DNA of 64,000 nt from CAYQLT01 sp964418425 (GTDB lineage: Bacteria; Bacillota; Limnochordia; Limnochordales; Geochordaceae). The position numbers and the translations under genes are program-made. Of the stretch, positions 1 to 7,744 are shown piece by piece (the first letter of the stretch is position 1; each line of letters starts with the position of its first letter). The notes beneath the pieces were generated by a model that searched no databases, was not told where the DNA came from, and was given only the letters and a program-made list of their open reading frames with translations. The DNA lies in NCBI GenBank assembly GCA_964418425.1, contig CAYQLT010000002.1, positions 83,167 through 147,166 of the forward strand. Reading direction: 5' to 3'.

Positions 1-73
1 CGGCGGCCGCCACTGCTGCGCTCCACGCGCGCCGCCTTGCGCGCGGTCCCGCCGTCGTCGCGCGCCCCTCTTT

Positions 74-100
74 GTACACGCGCGCTGGTACGATAGAACC
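74..100 (+). promoter_or_regulatory. extended -10 promoter and imperfect palindrome before first gene
   Basis: Positions 74-91 read GTACACGCGCGCTGGTAC, an imperfect 18-bp palindrome (GTAC-NN-GCGCGC-NN-GTAC). It contains TGGTACGAT (86-94), a good extended -10 element. The hexamer ends 6 bases before the ATG at 101, so transcription would start at or next to the start codon (leaderless mRNA). The same block with the same spacing lies before the small gene at 62960-63130, and a weaker copy lies at 862-882. Nothing else is seen in bases 1-73. Confidence 0.5.
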
Positions 101-577
101 ATGCGCAAGGTACGGGTCATCAGCTACCTGAAGCCCGAAACGTTCCGAGCCTTGCGGACCATGGCTCAGACCCATGGCCTGTCTGTTGGCCGGTTCGCGG
201 CGCATAAACTGCAGCACGCCGTCGAAGAAGGCCAAGACGATCTGGCCGTGACGCTATTCCTGCCGGCGGTGGAGGCCGCCATCCGGCGGGAAGTTGCCCG
301 AGCGGCGAACCGTCTGGCGAACCTTCTGGCCCGCACGGCCCTTGAGGTCTCCACGGTACGGCGGCTGCTGTACCACGAGCTGCTGCACAGCGGGATGGAT
401 CGAGCCCAGGCCCGCTCCCTGCACGACCAGCTCTGGTACCTGAGCGTCCAGCGACTGAAGCAGCCCCTGGCCGAAGTCGAGGAGATCCTGGCCGCCCTAC
501 CGCCCCAGGAGCAGCAAAGCCTCGCTTCGGTACTCAACGCTGCGCCTGCTGAGCGTCGGGACGGCACGAGTGCGTGA
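101..577 (+). CDS. RHH-like small protein of the mobile element
   Basis: A 158-residue protein I do not recognise by name. The first 35 residues (M-R-K-V-R-V then K-P-E-T-F-R-A-L) look like a ribbon-helix-helix DNA-binding arm followed by a helix, as in CopG- or MobC-type mobile-element proteins. The rest is charged and mostly helical, with many Ala, Leu, Arg and Glu, and could be a coiled region. No catalytic motif is visible. No Shine-Dalgarno sequence precedes the ATG; the promoter's -10 hexamer ends 6 bases upstream, which fits a leaderless message. It is the outermost gene seen of the decayed integrative element. A role in DNA binding or mobilisation is inference only. Confidence 0.6.
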   Translation: MRKVRVISYLKPETFRALRTMAQTHGLSVGRFAAHKLQHAVEEGQDDLAVTLFLPAVEAAIRREVARAANRLANLLARTALEVSTVRRLLYHELLHSGMDRAQARSLHDQLWYLSVQRLKQPLAEVEEILAALPPQEQQSLASVLNAAPAERRDGTSA

Positions 578-861
578 GAAAGCCAGACACCGGCATATGA
601 CCCTCTGTTTGAAGCGGCGTTTGGCGCTCCCAAAGTCCTTCAAATAGCCCAGTTTCCCGTACATTTGAAACGCTTGAAGAAGCTTGGGGGCCTGCTGGCC
701 GAAGCGTGGGTGACGGCCTCCGGCCATTCTTTCCGCAGCGCTGCAGCCTGCACAGGTGCACTGAACCCTCGAGCCCGTTCGGAGATTGACGGGACCACCT
801 GGCTTCGGGTCCTCCTGGGCCTTCTCTGCGCCCAACAGGTTTTTTGTTGCGTTGTGCTTTC
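578..861. other. intergenic, no gene recognised
   Basis: About 280 bases between the RHH-like gene and the excisionase-like gene. Short open frames exist on both strands but none has a plausible ribosome site or recognisable product. Base composition is slightly lower in GC than the flanking genes, as is common for decayed mobile DNA. Confidence 0.5.
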
Positions 862-896
862 GTACACGCGCCCTGGTAGACTCGTGGTTTGAGGAG
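862..896 (+). promoter_or_regulatory. second copy of the GTACACGCG promoter element, with RBS
   Basis: Positions 862-879 read GTACACGCGCCCTGGTAG, 16 of 18 matches to the block at 74-91. It contains TGGTAGACT as an extended -10 (hexamer 877-882). A TTGTGC at 852-857 is too far (19 bp) for an ideal -35. GAGGAGG at 891-897 is a strong ribosome-binding site for the ATG at 907; a TTG at 889 lies at the expected transcription start. Confidence 0.45.
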
Positions 897-906
897 GCTG
901 AGGCAG

Positions 907-1158
907 ATGAGTCAGACCTCCCGTCATGAGACCCATAACAGTGGCAGCCTTCGGGAGGCCTTGCTCTCGCAACCCCTCACCCGGCGCCTGCTCACCGTCC
1001 CCGAGGTGGCAGAGCTGACCCGTTGGAGCCGGAGCTTCGTCTACCAGCTCGTTACGAGCGGCAAGTTGCGGGCCGTTCGGGCAGGGCGAACCGTGCCAGT
1101 CGACCGAGCCGACCTGGACGCCTTCATCGAGGCTAGCAAAGTAGGCACAACCCGATGA
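907..1158 (+). CDS. excisionase-like helix-turn-helix protein
   Basis: An 83-residue protein whose second half (about residues 27-75) is a MerR/AlpA-like winged HTH of the excisionase family: L-L-T-V-P-E-V-A-E-L, then W-S-R-S-F-V-Y-Q-L-V, G-K-L-R-A-V-R-A-G-R and the final D-L-D-A-F-I-E. This pattern is typical of the small DNA-binding proteins that direct excision of integrative elements and plasmids. The start is the ATG at 907, preceded by GAGGAGG; an upstream in-frame TTG at 889 would add six residues. It is followed after 57 bases by the DUF3631 remnant and then the recombinase, the usual xis-replication-int neighbourhood of an actinobacterial or Firmicutes integrative element. Confidence 0.8.
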   Translation: MSQTSRHETHNSGSLREALLSQPLTRRLLTVPEVAELTRWSRSFVYQLVTSGKLRAVRAGRTVPVDRADLDAFIEASKVGTTR

Positions 1159-1215
1159 GAAAGAGATGGCCGCCCGGAGACCACCCGGTGCGGCCGAAGG
1201 AGGTCAGCCCGTCTC

Positions 1216-2262
1216 ATGGTAGCCTACTCCCAGCCGTCTCGCAACGGCCATAAGGCCCTGCCGACCTCCCATCTCGAGGCCTTAGCGGCGCAATCTGAGC
1301 TAGCGGCCGTTGATGCCGCATTGACCTCCCTGCGAGACCTCCCGCCAGGGGCGCCTCTTACCGCAGTGGAGCGAGCCCTGCGGCTTCTTGAACCCGCCAC
1401 CCTTTGGCTCGACCCGCTCGGGCGTGCCATGCTGCGCGAGGCCCTGCTGCACGAGCTTAAACGCATCGGCGTGAGCTCACCTGCTCGGCTAGCTGACATC
1501 GCCCTTGGTGACGAAGAGCGTCACGACACAGAAAGCAGAGCCGGGCAGGTCGTGGACCTCTTTGCCGTCGGAGCATCATGCCACGGCCATCGCTCTGTGG
1601 GTCGCCCATACTTGGACATTGGAGGCCTTCGCGGTGACGCCCCGGCTTACCATCACCAGCCCCACGAGGCGCTGCGGCAAGACCACGCTGCTGACGCTTT
1701 TGGGGGCGCTGGTGCGCGGGCCTCTGCCGTCCTCCAACATCACGTCGGCCGCTCTGTTCCGGGCCATCGAGGCCTTCTCGCCCACGGTGCTCATCGACGA
1801 GGCGGACACGTTTCTGGCCTACCGCGACGAGCCACGGGGCCTGCTGAACGCTGGCCACCACCGCGCCGCGGCATGGGTCGTCCGGACCGTTGGCCACGAC
1901 CACGAGGTACGGCGGTTCTTCGTCTTCGCCCCTGTCGCCATCGCCGCCATCGGCTTGCTCCCTGACGCCCTGACTGACCGCTCCATCCGCATCGAGATGG
2001 TCCGACGCCGGCCGGACGAGGAGCTCGACCCCCTGGGCCTTGACCGCCTGGCCGACTTCCAACCGCTGCGCCGCAAGCTGGCCCGGTGGACGGCCGACAA
2101 CCTGGAGGCGCTACATCAGGCCGATCCTGCGGTGCCCGAAGGTCTGCATGACCGGGCGGCCGATAACTGGCAGCCGCTCCTTGCCATCGCCGACGCCGCT
2201 GGTGGTCACTGGCCTACCTCGGCACGGGAGGTGGCCCGTACCCTCGAAGGCACGGCAGAAGC
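1216..2262 (+). pseudogene. DUF3631-type ATPase, frameshifted and truncated
   Basis: Remnant of a DUF3631 protein (P-loop ATPase linked to element replication). Translation starts at ATG 1216 behind AAGGAGG and stays in one frame to about 1550. The conserved domain then continues in another frame from about 1550 to 2250: S-E-H-H-A-T-A-I-A-L-W, a Walker A-like S-P-T-R-R-C-G-K-T-T (about 1663-1692), L-I-D-E-A-D as Walker B (about 1788-1806), and the D-R-S-I-R-I sensor region. So there is a frameshift, or an internal deletion that shifts frame, near 1550. The C-terminus stops abruptly at about 2255, where the reading switches into a tyrosine recombinase. The gene is very probably dead. Family assignment is firm; the cause of the shifts cannot be told from sequence alone. 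Confidence 0.75.
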
Positions 2263-3101
2263 CTCGCATCGGACACATCCCGCTGCAGAAGCTCACGCCC
2301 CAACACCTCCAGCAGCTTTACCGGGCCATGCTCGAGGAGAAGGGGCCGAAGGACAGGCCAGTGGGCATCCGCATGGCCGAGATGGCCCACAACATGTTGC
2401 ATCGGGCCTTCGAGGCGGCCCGCAAGGCGAAAAAGCTGCCCGAGAACCCCTGCGACCTGGTAGACAGCCCGCCGCGCACCCGCTACCGGGCCGAGGACCG
2501 CCCGGTGCTCGACCGAGGGCAGGCCGCCAAGGTGCTCCAGGCCGTCCAGGACACCCGCTACTACCTGCCGTTCCTGCTAGCGATGGTGACGGGGATGCGC
2601 CGCAACGAGATCCTGGGCCTGACGTGGGACTGTGTTCACCTGCGGGACGGCGTCATCCACGTGCGCCAGCAGTGGAACAAGCGACCTGACGGCACGTGGG
2701 GCCTCGTGCCCCCGAAGACGAAGGCGGGTATTCGCAACGTCCCTATCCCGCCCGAGGTGGTGGACGCCCTGACGGCCCACAAGATCACCCATGAGGCCCA
2801 GGGGTTCGGGCCGCTGGTGTTCGACCGCGGCGATGGCAAGCCCATCCTGCCCACTGACTTCACCCAGGCGTGGGCCAGGGTGCGGAAGGACCTGAAGCTG
2901 CCCTCCGCCCTGCGGCTGCACGATCTTCGGGGCTCCTACCTGACCTGGCTTGCCGAGAAAGGCGTTGACCCGAAGACCATGGCGCAGCTTGCGGGCCACT
3001 CAGACGTGAAGGTAACAGCCGAAATCTACCAGCGCGTAACGGCCCGCATGGTCAAGAAGGCCGCCCGAGCCGTGCAGGGGCTTGTGAAGCGGCTCTCCTG
3101 A
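2263..3101 (+). pseudogene. tyrosine recombinase/integrase, N-terminally truncated
   Basis: Phage-type integrase lacking its N-terminal arm-binding domain. It begins in mid-domain at I-G-H-I-P-L-Q-K-L-T (about 2268), the point where core-binding domains normally reach after 60-70 residues. From there it is intact: core-binding helices, then the catalytic domain with Arg in T-G-M-R-R-N-E (about 2590), Lys in P-K-T-K-A-G (about 2715), H-D-L-R-G (about 2920), G-H-S-D-V (about 2995) and the nucleophile Tyr in A-E-I-Y-Q (about 3028). The stop is TGA at 3099-3101. The frame is fused out of frame to the DUF3631 remnant, so a deletion has joined the two genes. It lies 90 bases from a tRNA-Thr 3' end, the typical place for an integrase gene at an attachment site. 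Confidence 0.85.
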
Positions 3102-3132
3102 CCCACCCGCCCCCCGCTCCCTGACAAGACAC

Positions 3133-3153
3133 GGCGCCGGACCACCCGGCGCC
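3133..3153. terminator. inverted repeat after integrase
   Basis: GGCGCCGG (3133-3140), loop ACCAC, CCGGCGCC (3146-3153): a perfect 8-bp stem followed by TTCCATTT. It lies between the integrase stop and the tRNA-Thr 3' end and could stop transcription from either side. Confidence 0.5.
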
Positions 3154-3155
3154 TT

Positions 3156-3177
3156 CCATTTGGGTGCCATTTGGGTA
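3156..3177 (+). repeat. two tandem copies of an 11-base unit by the tRNA 3' end
   Basis: CCATTTGGGTG at 3156-3166 is followed directly by CCATTTGGGTA at 3167-3177. Short direct repeats between an integrase gene and a tRNA are often arm-type recombinase sites, so this may be half of the element's attachment region. That role is inference. Confidence 0.45.
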
Positions 3178-3191
3178 CTGATTCGGCAAAC

Positions 3192-3266
3192 TGGAGCCGG
3201 CGGTGGGAATCGAACCCACACGCTCCCGCTTACAAGGCGGGCGCTCTGCCTTTGAGCTACGCCGGC
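3192..3266 (-). tRNA. tRNA-Thr (anticodon TGT)
   Basis: Folds as a complete cloverleaf on the minus strand: acceptor GCCGGCG/CGCCGGC, D-stem GCTC/GAGC, anticodon stem CCCGC/GCGGG around the loop CTTGTAA (anticodon TGT, reading ACA), T-stem GTGGG/CCCAC around TTCGATT. A 3' CCA is encoded (3192-3194). Its first base (3266) is also the last base of the sigH stop codon, so it is likely cut out of the sigH transcript. Its 3' end is the probable integration site of the neighbouring element. Confidence 0.97.
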
Positions 3267-3937
3267 TAGCGGTACAGTTCGCCCTCCCGCCGCTCCAGAT
3301 AGCGCTCCAGCTTGCGCTTCACACGCTGCAAAGCGTTATCCACCGACTTCACGTGGCGGGAGAGGTCGTCGGCGATCTCCTGGTAGGACTTACCCTGGAG
3401 GTAGGAGTTGAGCACCTTGCGCTCCAGGTCGCTGAGAAACTCGCCCATCTTCGTCTCGATATCGGTGTACTCCTCCCGGGAGATCACCAGCTCCTCGGGG
3501 TCCGAGACCCGGGTGCTGGTGATCACGTCCATGAGGGTGCGATCCGACTCCTCGTCGTAGATGGGCTTGTTGAGGGAGACATAGGAATTGAGGGGGATGT
3601 GCTTCTGGCGGGTGGCCGTCTTGATGGCGGTGATCATCTGGCGGGTGATGCACAGCTCGGCGAACGCCCTGAAGGAAGCGAGCTTGTCCGACCGAAAGTC
3701 CCGTATGGCTTTGTAAAGCCCGATCATGCCCTCCTGGATGATGTCTTCCCGGTCAGCTCCGATAAGAAAGTAGGACCTTGCCTTCCCCCGCACAAAGTTA
3801 CGGTACTTGTTGATGAGGTACTCCAGAGCCAGGTCGTCGCCATCCTTGGCATACTCCGCCACTTCCTCATCGCTCAGGGCCTCGTAGAGGTCGTAGTACT
3901 CTCGATGCGCGTAGACGCCCACCCACATCGCCCCCAT
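3266..3937 (-). CDS. sigH: RNA polymerase sporulation sigma factor SigH
   Basis: Sigma-70 family factor of the SigH (Spo0H) type, which directs early sporulation and stationary-phase genes. The sequence follows Bacillus SigH closely: K-Y-R-N-F-V-R, S-Y-F-L-I-G-A-D-R-E-D-I-I-Q-E-G-M-I-G-L-Y-K in region 2, R-Q-K-H-I-P-L-N-S-Y, and R-H-V-K-S-V-D-N-A-L-Q-R in region 4.2. I chose the ATG at 3937 (223 residues), close to the usual length; an upstream frame to 3991 and an ATG at 3928 are alternatives. A good vegetative promoter sits at 4012-4041. It ends the operon cysS-mrnC-rlmB-sigH, the normal Firmicutes order. Downstream one would expect further tRNAs, rpmG-secE-nusG; instead the integrative element begins. 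Confidence 0.95.
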   Translation of the reverse strand: MGAMWVGVYAHREYYDLYEALSDEEVAEYAKDGDDLALEYLINKYRNFVRGKARSYFLIGADREDIIQEGMIGLYKAIRDFRSDKLASFRAFAELCITRQMITAIKTATRQKHIPLNSYVSLNKPIYDEESDRTLMDVITSTRVSDPEELVISREEYTDIETKMGEFLSDLERKVLNSYLQGKSYQEIADDLSRHVKSVDNALQRVKRKLERYLERREGELYR

Positions 3938-4011
3938 GACCCACCGAAGTCGTGCTGCACAGAGGCGCTGGCCCGTCCCCCACGCAAGCAAAAACGGCCG
4001 CCGACGGCCAC

Positions 4012-4041
4012 ATTATAGGGGAATTCGGAACGGAGCGTCAA
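4012..4041 (-). promoter_or_regulatory. sigma-A type promoter of sigH
   Basis: On the minus strand: -35 TTGACG (4041-4036), 18-bp spacer, -10 TATAAT (4017-4012). It lies between the rlmB stop and the sigH start and would give a 5' leader of about 70 bases, letting sigH be transcribed apart from the cysS operon. Confidence 0.75.
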
Positions 4042-4055
4042 GAAATGCTGTCGCG

Positions 4056-5098
4056 TCAAGGGTTTGCTCCCGTTTTCACTCTCTCGGCCCCGCCATCCGC
4101 CCGGCCGGCCCCGCCATCCGCCCGNNNNNNNNNNNNNNNNNNNNNNNNNNNNNNNNNNNNNNNNNNNNNNNNNNNNNNNNNNNNNNNNNNNNNNNNNNNN
4201 NNNNNNNNNNNNNNNNNNNNNNNNCCGTTTTCACTCTCTCGGCCCCGCCATCCGCCCGGCCGGCCCCGCCATCCGCCCGCCCGGCCCCGCCTTGCTGCGA
4301 CTGGCGCAAGGCCTCAAACATCAACAGCGCGCCCGCCACCCCCGCGTTCAACGATGCCACCCGCCCCATCATGGGAATCCGCACCAGGACGTCGCACCGA
4401 CGGCGCACCGAAGCGGATAGCCCGGCCCCTTCCGCGCCCACCACCAGGGCCACCCGCCCTCCCAGGTCGGCCTCCCACAGCGGCACCGCACCCTCGGGGT
4501 CCGCACCCACCGCCCAAAACCCCGCCCGCTTCAGGGCATCCAGCGCGGCCGCCACGCTGCCCACCCGGGCCACCGGCACGTAGGCGGCCGCCCCCGCCGA
4601 CACCTTCCAGACGGCCGGCGTCAGCCCGGCCGCCCGGCGGCTGGGCACCACCGCCCCCAGCACGCCCGCCGCCTCCGCGGAGCGCAAGAGGGAACCCAGG
4701 TTGTGGGGATCTTCGATGTGGTCGAGCACCAGCACCCGGGCCGCCCTGCCCGCCTGCTCCAGGCGCTGCAGCAGCTCGTCCACGGGCACGTAGGCCACCG
4801 GCGCGGTCTCACAGGCCACGCCCTGATGGCGCTGGCTCCGGCAGAGCCGGTCCAGCCGGGCCCGGGGAACCCGGTGAACGGGCACGGCGCCAGCGCGCGC
4901 CAGCTCCATCAGCTCCCGCAACCCCTGGGCTCCCTGCGCCACATAAAGCCGCGCCACCGGCCGCCGGGATCGTAAGACCTCCTCCACGGCCCGGCGCCCG
5001 AACACCACGCCGCCGACAGGCGGCGCCTGCTGCTCGGCGAGAGGCTTTCCCTGTAGCCGCTCCGCCGCCCCCCCAGGGGGCCCGGCCGAATGGCTCAT
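4056..5098 (-). CDS. rlmB: 23S rRNA 2'-O-ribose methyltransferase RlmB (interrupted by an assembly gap)
   Basis: SpoU-type SPOUT methyltransferase that methylates G2251 of 23S rRNA. Visible motifs: N-terminal substrate-binding domain with G-V-V-F-G-R-R-A-V-E-E-V-L, then L-D-H-I-E-D-P-H-N-L-G-S-L-L-R, L-V-V-G-A-E-G-A-G-L and I-P-M-M-G-R-V-A-S-L-N-A-G-V-A (knot motifs 1-3). The ATG at 5098 overlaps the mrnC stop (ATGA). A run of 100 N (4125-4224) cuts the last codons, and the 55 bases on each side are identical. If those are collapsed, the frame continues to a TGA at 4058-4056 and the protein is 295 residues, with a repeated G-R-A-D-G-G-A tail. This tail repeat is probably why the assembly broke here. 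Confidence 0.9.
4125..4224. other. 100-N gap flanked by a 55-bp duplication
   Basis: Exactly 100 N. The 55 bases before it (4070-4124) equal the 55 after it (4225-4279). Read as two contigs overlapping by one assembly k-mer, not as real duplicated DNA. Confidence 0.9.
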
Positions 5099-5625
5099 GG
5101 CAGACTTTGGCCGGCTTCCCCTGCCTGTGCCGGCGCCATGCCCCCCAGAAGCTCTTGGAGCCTCGCGGTTCGACCCGCCAGATACAAAAACCCCACCAGC
5201 GCCTCCAGGGCCGTGCTGGCCCGGTATTCCTGCGGGGTGATCCCTGCGGGCCGCCGGCGAACGCGGGCGTTTCGCGCCCGGCGGACCACCTCCCGCTCCT
5301 GTTCGTCCAGCTGCGACCAAAGCTCCGCCAGGATGCGGGCCTGACCGCCCGCACGGGTTCGTTCCCGAGCCAGCCGGTCCAGGGTCCGCGCCCGAATCGG
5401 CGGCGCATCGGGTGTGGGTGTCCTGCCTGCCCGCTGAAGGCCCACGGTCGTTTGCAGTGCCGCCAGCCGGGCATACAGCTCGAAGACGGCGTCCCCGATA
5501 TAGGCGAGCACCCATGGGGAAAGGCGCCGGGGATCCCCTGCGCCCGCCGCCGCCGGCGCCAGCGCTGCGAGGCCGCCGGCGCAAGGGTCTGTCCGACTTG
5601 CGGTCACGGCCCCCACCGGTTCCAA
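5095..5625 (-). CDS. mrnC: Mini-ribonuclease III
   Basis: Mini-RNase III, the dimeric RNase III-like enzyme without a dsRNA-binding domain that matures 23S rRNA ends in Firmicutes. The catalytic helix signature is Y-I-G-D-A-V-F-E-L-Y-A-R (about residues 42-53), and the conserved E-Y-R-A-S-T-A-L-E-A-L-V-G-F-L-Y-L-A-G block follows near the C-terminus (about 132-150). Position between cysS and rlmB is the standard one. At 176 residues it is longer than usual because of an Ala/Gly-rich N-terminus; the TTG at 5625 is the first possible start, and a GTG a few codons later is an alternative. Confidence 0.93.
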   Translation of the reverse strand: MEPVGAVTASRTDPCAGGLAALAPAAAGAGDPRRLSPWVLAYIGDAVFELYARLAALQTTVGLQRAGRTPTPDAPPIRARTLDRLARERTRAGGQARILAELWSQLDEQEREVVRRARNARVRRRPAGITPQEYRASTALEALVGFLYLAGRTARLQELLGGMAPAQAGEAGQSLP

Positions 5626-5648
5626 AGGAAGAGGTCTGTCCCCAAACC

Positions 5649-7205
5649 TCAGCGGGCCGCCTCACCGGCCGGTTCGACCAGCCTCCACCGGGGCCCCGAA
5701 GGCGTGTCCTCCACCACCACGCCCAGCCGGGCCAAAGACGCCCGCAGGCTGTCGGCCTGTTGAAAGTCCCTGCGACGCCGGGCCTTTTCCCGCTCTTCCA
5801 GAACCAGGCCCACCAGTTCGTCCACCATGCGAGGGCGACCCGCCACAGCCTGCGGCAGGCCCATGGCGTCCACCCGCTCGCCCGCCGCCGGAGCCAGCAC
5901 CTGCAGCAGTTCTTCCCCAAAGGTCCGCAAAAGCCCGTACGCGGCCGCCAGCACCGCTCCCGGCCTCTCCGGCGCGCCGGAACCCCACTGCTCCAGCAGA
6001 GGGTTGACGTCTCGCACCAGGTCAAACAGCCCGGCCAGGGCGCGGGGGGTGTTGAAGTCGTCGTCCATGGCTTCCTCGAAGCGGCCGCGGGTCTTGCGGA
6101 CCGCCTCCACCGCCCGGCTCTCCACCTCATCCCCGGGTGCCCAGCCGGGTGGCAGTTCATCCTCAAGCCAGCGTTCGGGCCAGACCCTGCGCACGCCCGC
6201 CAGCCGGGGCGCGTACGCCACCAGGCGCGCATAGACCGTCTGCAATCGCTGCCATCCGGACCGGGCTTCCTCAATGCCCTGTTCGCTGAACTCGATGGGG
6301 GAGCGGTGGTGAGTGGAAAGCAGGTAAAATTTCAGGAGTTCGGGTGAATAGCGCTCCAGAAGCGCCCTTGCCGCTGTGAAATTGCCCAGGGACTTGGACA
6401 TTTTCACCGCCCGGACGTTGACAAGTCCCGTGTGCACCCAGCAGCGCACGAACCCCTCGCGCCCCTCGTAGGCCTCGGATTGAGCCAACTCGTTTTCGTG
6501 GTGCGGGAACACCAGGTCCGCGCCGCCTCCATGGAAGTCAAAGCCAAACCCCAGGTAATGCAGGGACATGGCGGAGCACTCGATGTGCCAGCCGGGCCGC
6601 CCCGGACCCCAGGGGGAGGGCCACCACGGTTCGCCCGGCCTGGCCGCCTTCCACAGGGCGAAGTCGGCCGGGTGCCGTTTGCGCTCGTCCACCTCCACCC
6701 GCGCCCCGGCCGCCAGTTCCTGCGCCCGCTGGCCCGAGAGCTTCCCATAGGACGGGAACGACGCCACATCGAAGTACACACTGCCATCGTCGGCGACATA
6801 CGCGTGGCCCCGCTCCACGAGGCGGCGGACCATCTCCACGACCACCGGGATGTGCCGCGTCACCCGGGGAAAGTGCTCGGCCAGAGGAAGCCTGAGCCTC
6901 TCCAGGGCCTCCAGATAGTCCCGGCTGAAGGTGCGGGCCACCGCCTCCGGCGTGGTGCCCATGGCCGAAGCCTTCTGGATGATCTTGTCGTCGATGTCGG
7001 TGAAGTTTTGCACCAGGGTGACCCGAAAACCCCGGTATTCCAGGTAGTTACGGATCGCCTGCCAGACCACCGCCGGCCTGAGATGGCCCACGTGGGCGAA
7101 GTCGTACGGAGTCAGACCGCACACGTAGATGCTGACCCGGCCGGGATCGCGGGGAACGAAAGGCTCCTTGCGCCGCGTCAGGGTGTTGTAAACCTGGATC
7201 GCCAA
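5649..7205 (-). CDS. cysS: cysteinyl-tRNA synthetase
   Basis: Class I aminoacyl-tRNA synthetase charging tRNA-Cys. Evidence: the N-terminal C-G-L-T-P-Y-D-F-A-H-V-G-H-L-R (HIGH-type motif, with the zinc-binding Cys), the D-F-H-G-G-G-A-D-L-V-F-P-H-H-E-N block with further zinc ligands, and V-K-M-S-K-S-L-G-N-F (KMSKS). I chose the TTG at 7205, 518 residues, because the family begins with a short strand just before Y-N-T-L, and GAGGGGG lies 9-14 bases upstream; open frame extends to 7304 but is low-complexity. First gene of cysS-mrnC-rlmB-sigH. In many Firmicutes gltX and cysE precede it; here they are missing from the position. I looked for a T-box leader and saw none. Confidence 0.95.
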   Translation of the reverse strand: MAIQVYNTLTRRKEPFVPRDPGRVSIYVCGLTPYDFAHVGHLRPAVVWQAIRNYLEYRGFRVTLVQNFTDIDDKIIQKASAMGTTPEAVARTFSRDYLEALERLRLPLAEHFPRVTRHIPVVVEMVRRLVERGHAYVADDGSVYFDVASFPSYGKLSGQRAQELAAGARVEVDERKRHPADFALWKAARPGEPWWPSPWGPGRPGWHIECSAMSLHYLGFGFDFHGGGADLVFPHHENELAQSEAYEGREGFVRCWVHTGLVNVRAVKMSKSLGNFTAARALLERYSPELLKFYLLSTHHRSPIEFSEQGIEEARSGWQRLQTVYARLVAYAPRLAGVRRVWPERWLEDELPPGWAPGDEVESRAVEAVRKTRGRFEEAMDDDFNTPRALAGLFDLVRDVNPLLEQWGSGAPERPGAVLAAAYGLLRTFGEELLQVLAPAAGERVDAMGLPQAVAGRPRMVDELVGLVLEEREKARRRRDFQQADSLRASLARLGVVVEDTPSGPRWRLVEPAGEAAR

Positions 7206-7498
7206 ACTCCCGGCCCCCTCTGAGGCTTGCGGCGGAAAGCCGCGCGACCAGCATACCCGCAGCCCGTCAAGGCCGTCAATGCGAGCCTGAGCCCGGCTGC
7301 CCACCGGGGATTTCCGGTAAGGCCCTGCAAAGTCCGAGGAGTTTCGGGGCGGTGCGACGAAATCCTCTAATATCCCGGGTCTCCCGGGCCGCCGCCGGGC
7401 CCCACGGCACGGCGGCGAACCGGCACCCCGCCGGCGGGCAGCGCCGCCTCATGCCCCTGCGGGGTCACCCGTCGGCCGCGCCCTGGAGGCAGGCGGCG
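7206..7498. other. intergenic between cysS and a small ORF
   Basis: About 290 bases. GC-rich inverted repeats occur (for example CCCGGGTCTCCCGGG near 7374), but no clear promoter, RNA gene or T-box motif was seen. Confidence 0.4.
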
Positions 7499-7744
7499 AT
7501 GCGGGTCCTGGTGCTGGTCCTGGCGTTGTGGGCCATCGGCCGGCTCGCCCGGTGGTGGGACCAGGCTCATCCTCTGCGGAAGGCGACGGCCTCCCCGGCG
7601 CTCGCCACGCCAGCCGGCGGCGAGCCGTACCTCAACTTCGCGATCCTCGGTAGGCGAACACCCAGGTCTCGGGCGCCGGCGGCAGCTGGGCGGCGGAGAG
7701 GGATGCCGGCCCCGAGAGTTCCCTGGACGCCGGGCGCAGCCTGA
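7499..7744 (+). CDS. possible small membrane protein (doubtful)
   Basis: An 81-residue frame starting at ATG 7499, with GGAGG 9 bases upstream. The first 17 residues are a strong hydrophobic stretch (V-L-V-L-V-L-A-L-W-A-I), then W-W and basic residues, so it could be a single-pass membrane peptide. The last 113 bases run antisense into the 3' end of the metallo-hydrolase gene, and the C-terminal half looks like antisense high-GC translation (Pro, Arg, Ala). No family recognised. It may be chance. Confidence 0.3.
   Translation: MRVLVLVLALWAIGRLARWWDQAHPLRKATASPALATPAGGEPYLNFAILGRRTPRSRAPAAAGRRRGMPAPRVPWTPGAA

Noticed and set aside
72..94. TTGTAC at 72-77 as a -35 for the TACGAT -10
   Set aside because: The spacer would be only 11 bp; the extended -10 alone is the better reading.
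3101..3266. CRISPR array or other repeat system near the element
   Set aside because: Only two short tandem units are present; no spacer-repeat pattern and no cas genes in the window.
4070..4279. Real tandem duplication at the rlmB 3' end
   Set aside because: The same 55-base length occurs at two unrelated gaps, which points to assembly, although the short G-R-A-D-G-G-A repeat inside rlmB is real.
7206..7498. T-box leader before cysS
   Set aside because: No match to the T-box core TGGnACCGCG on the minus strand and no antiterminator stem was seen.
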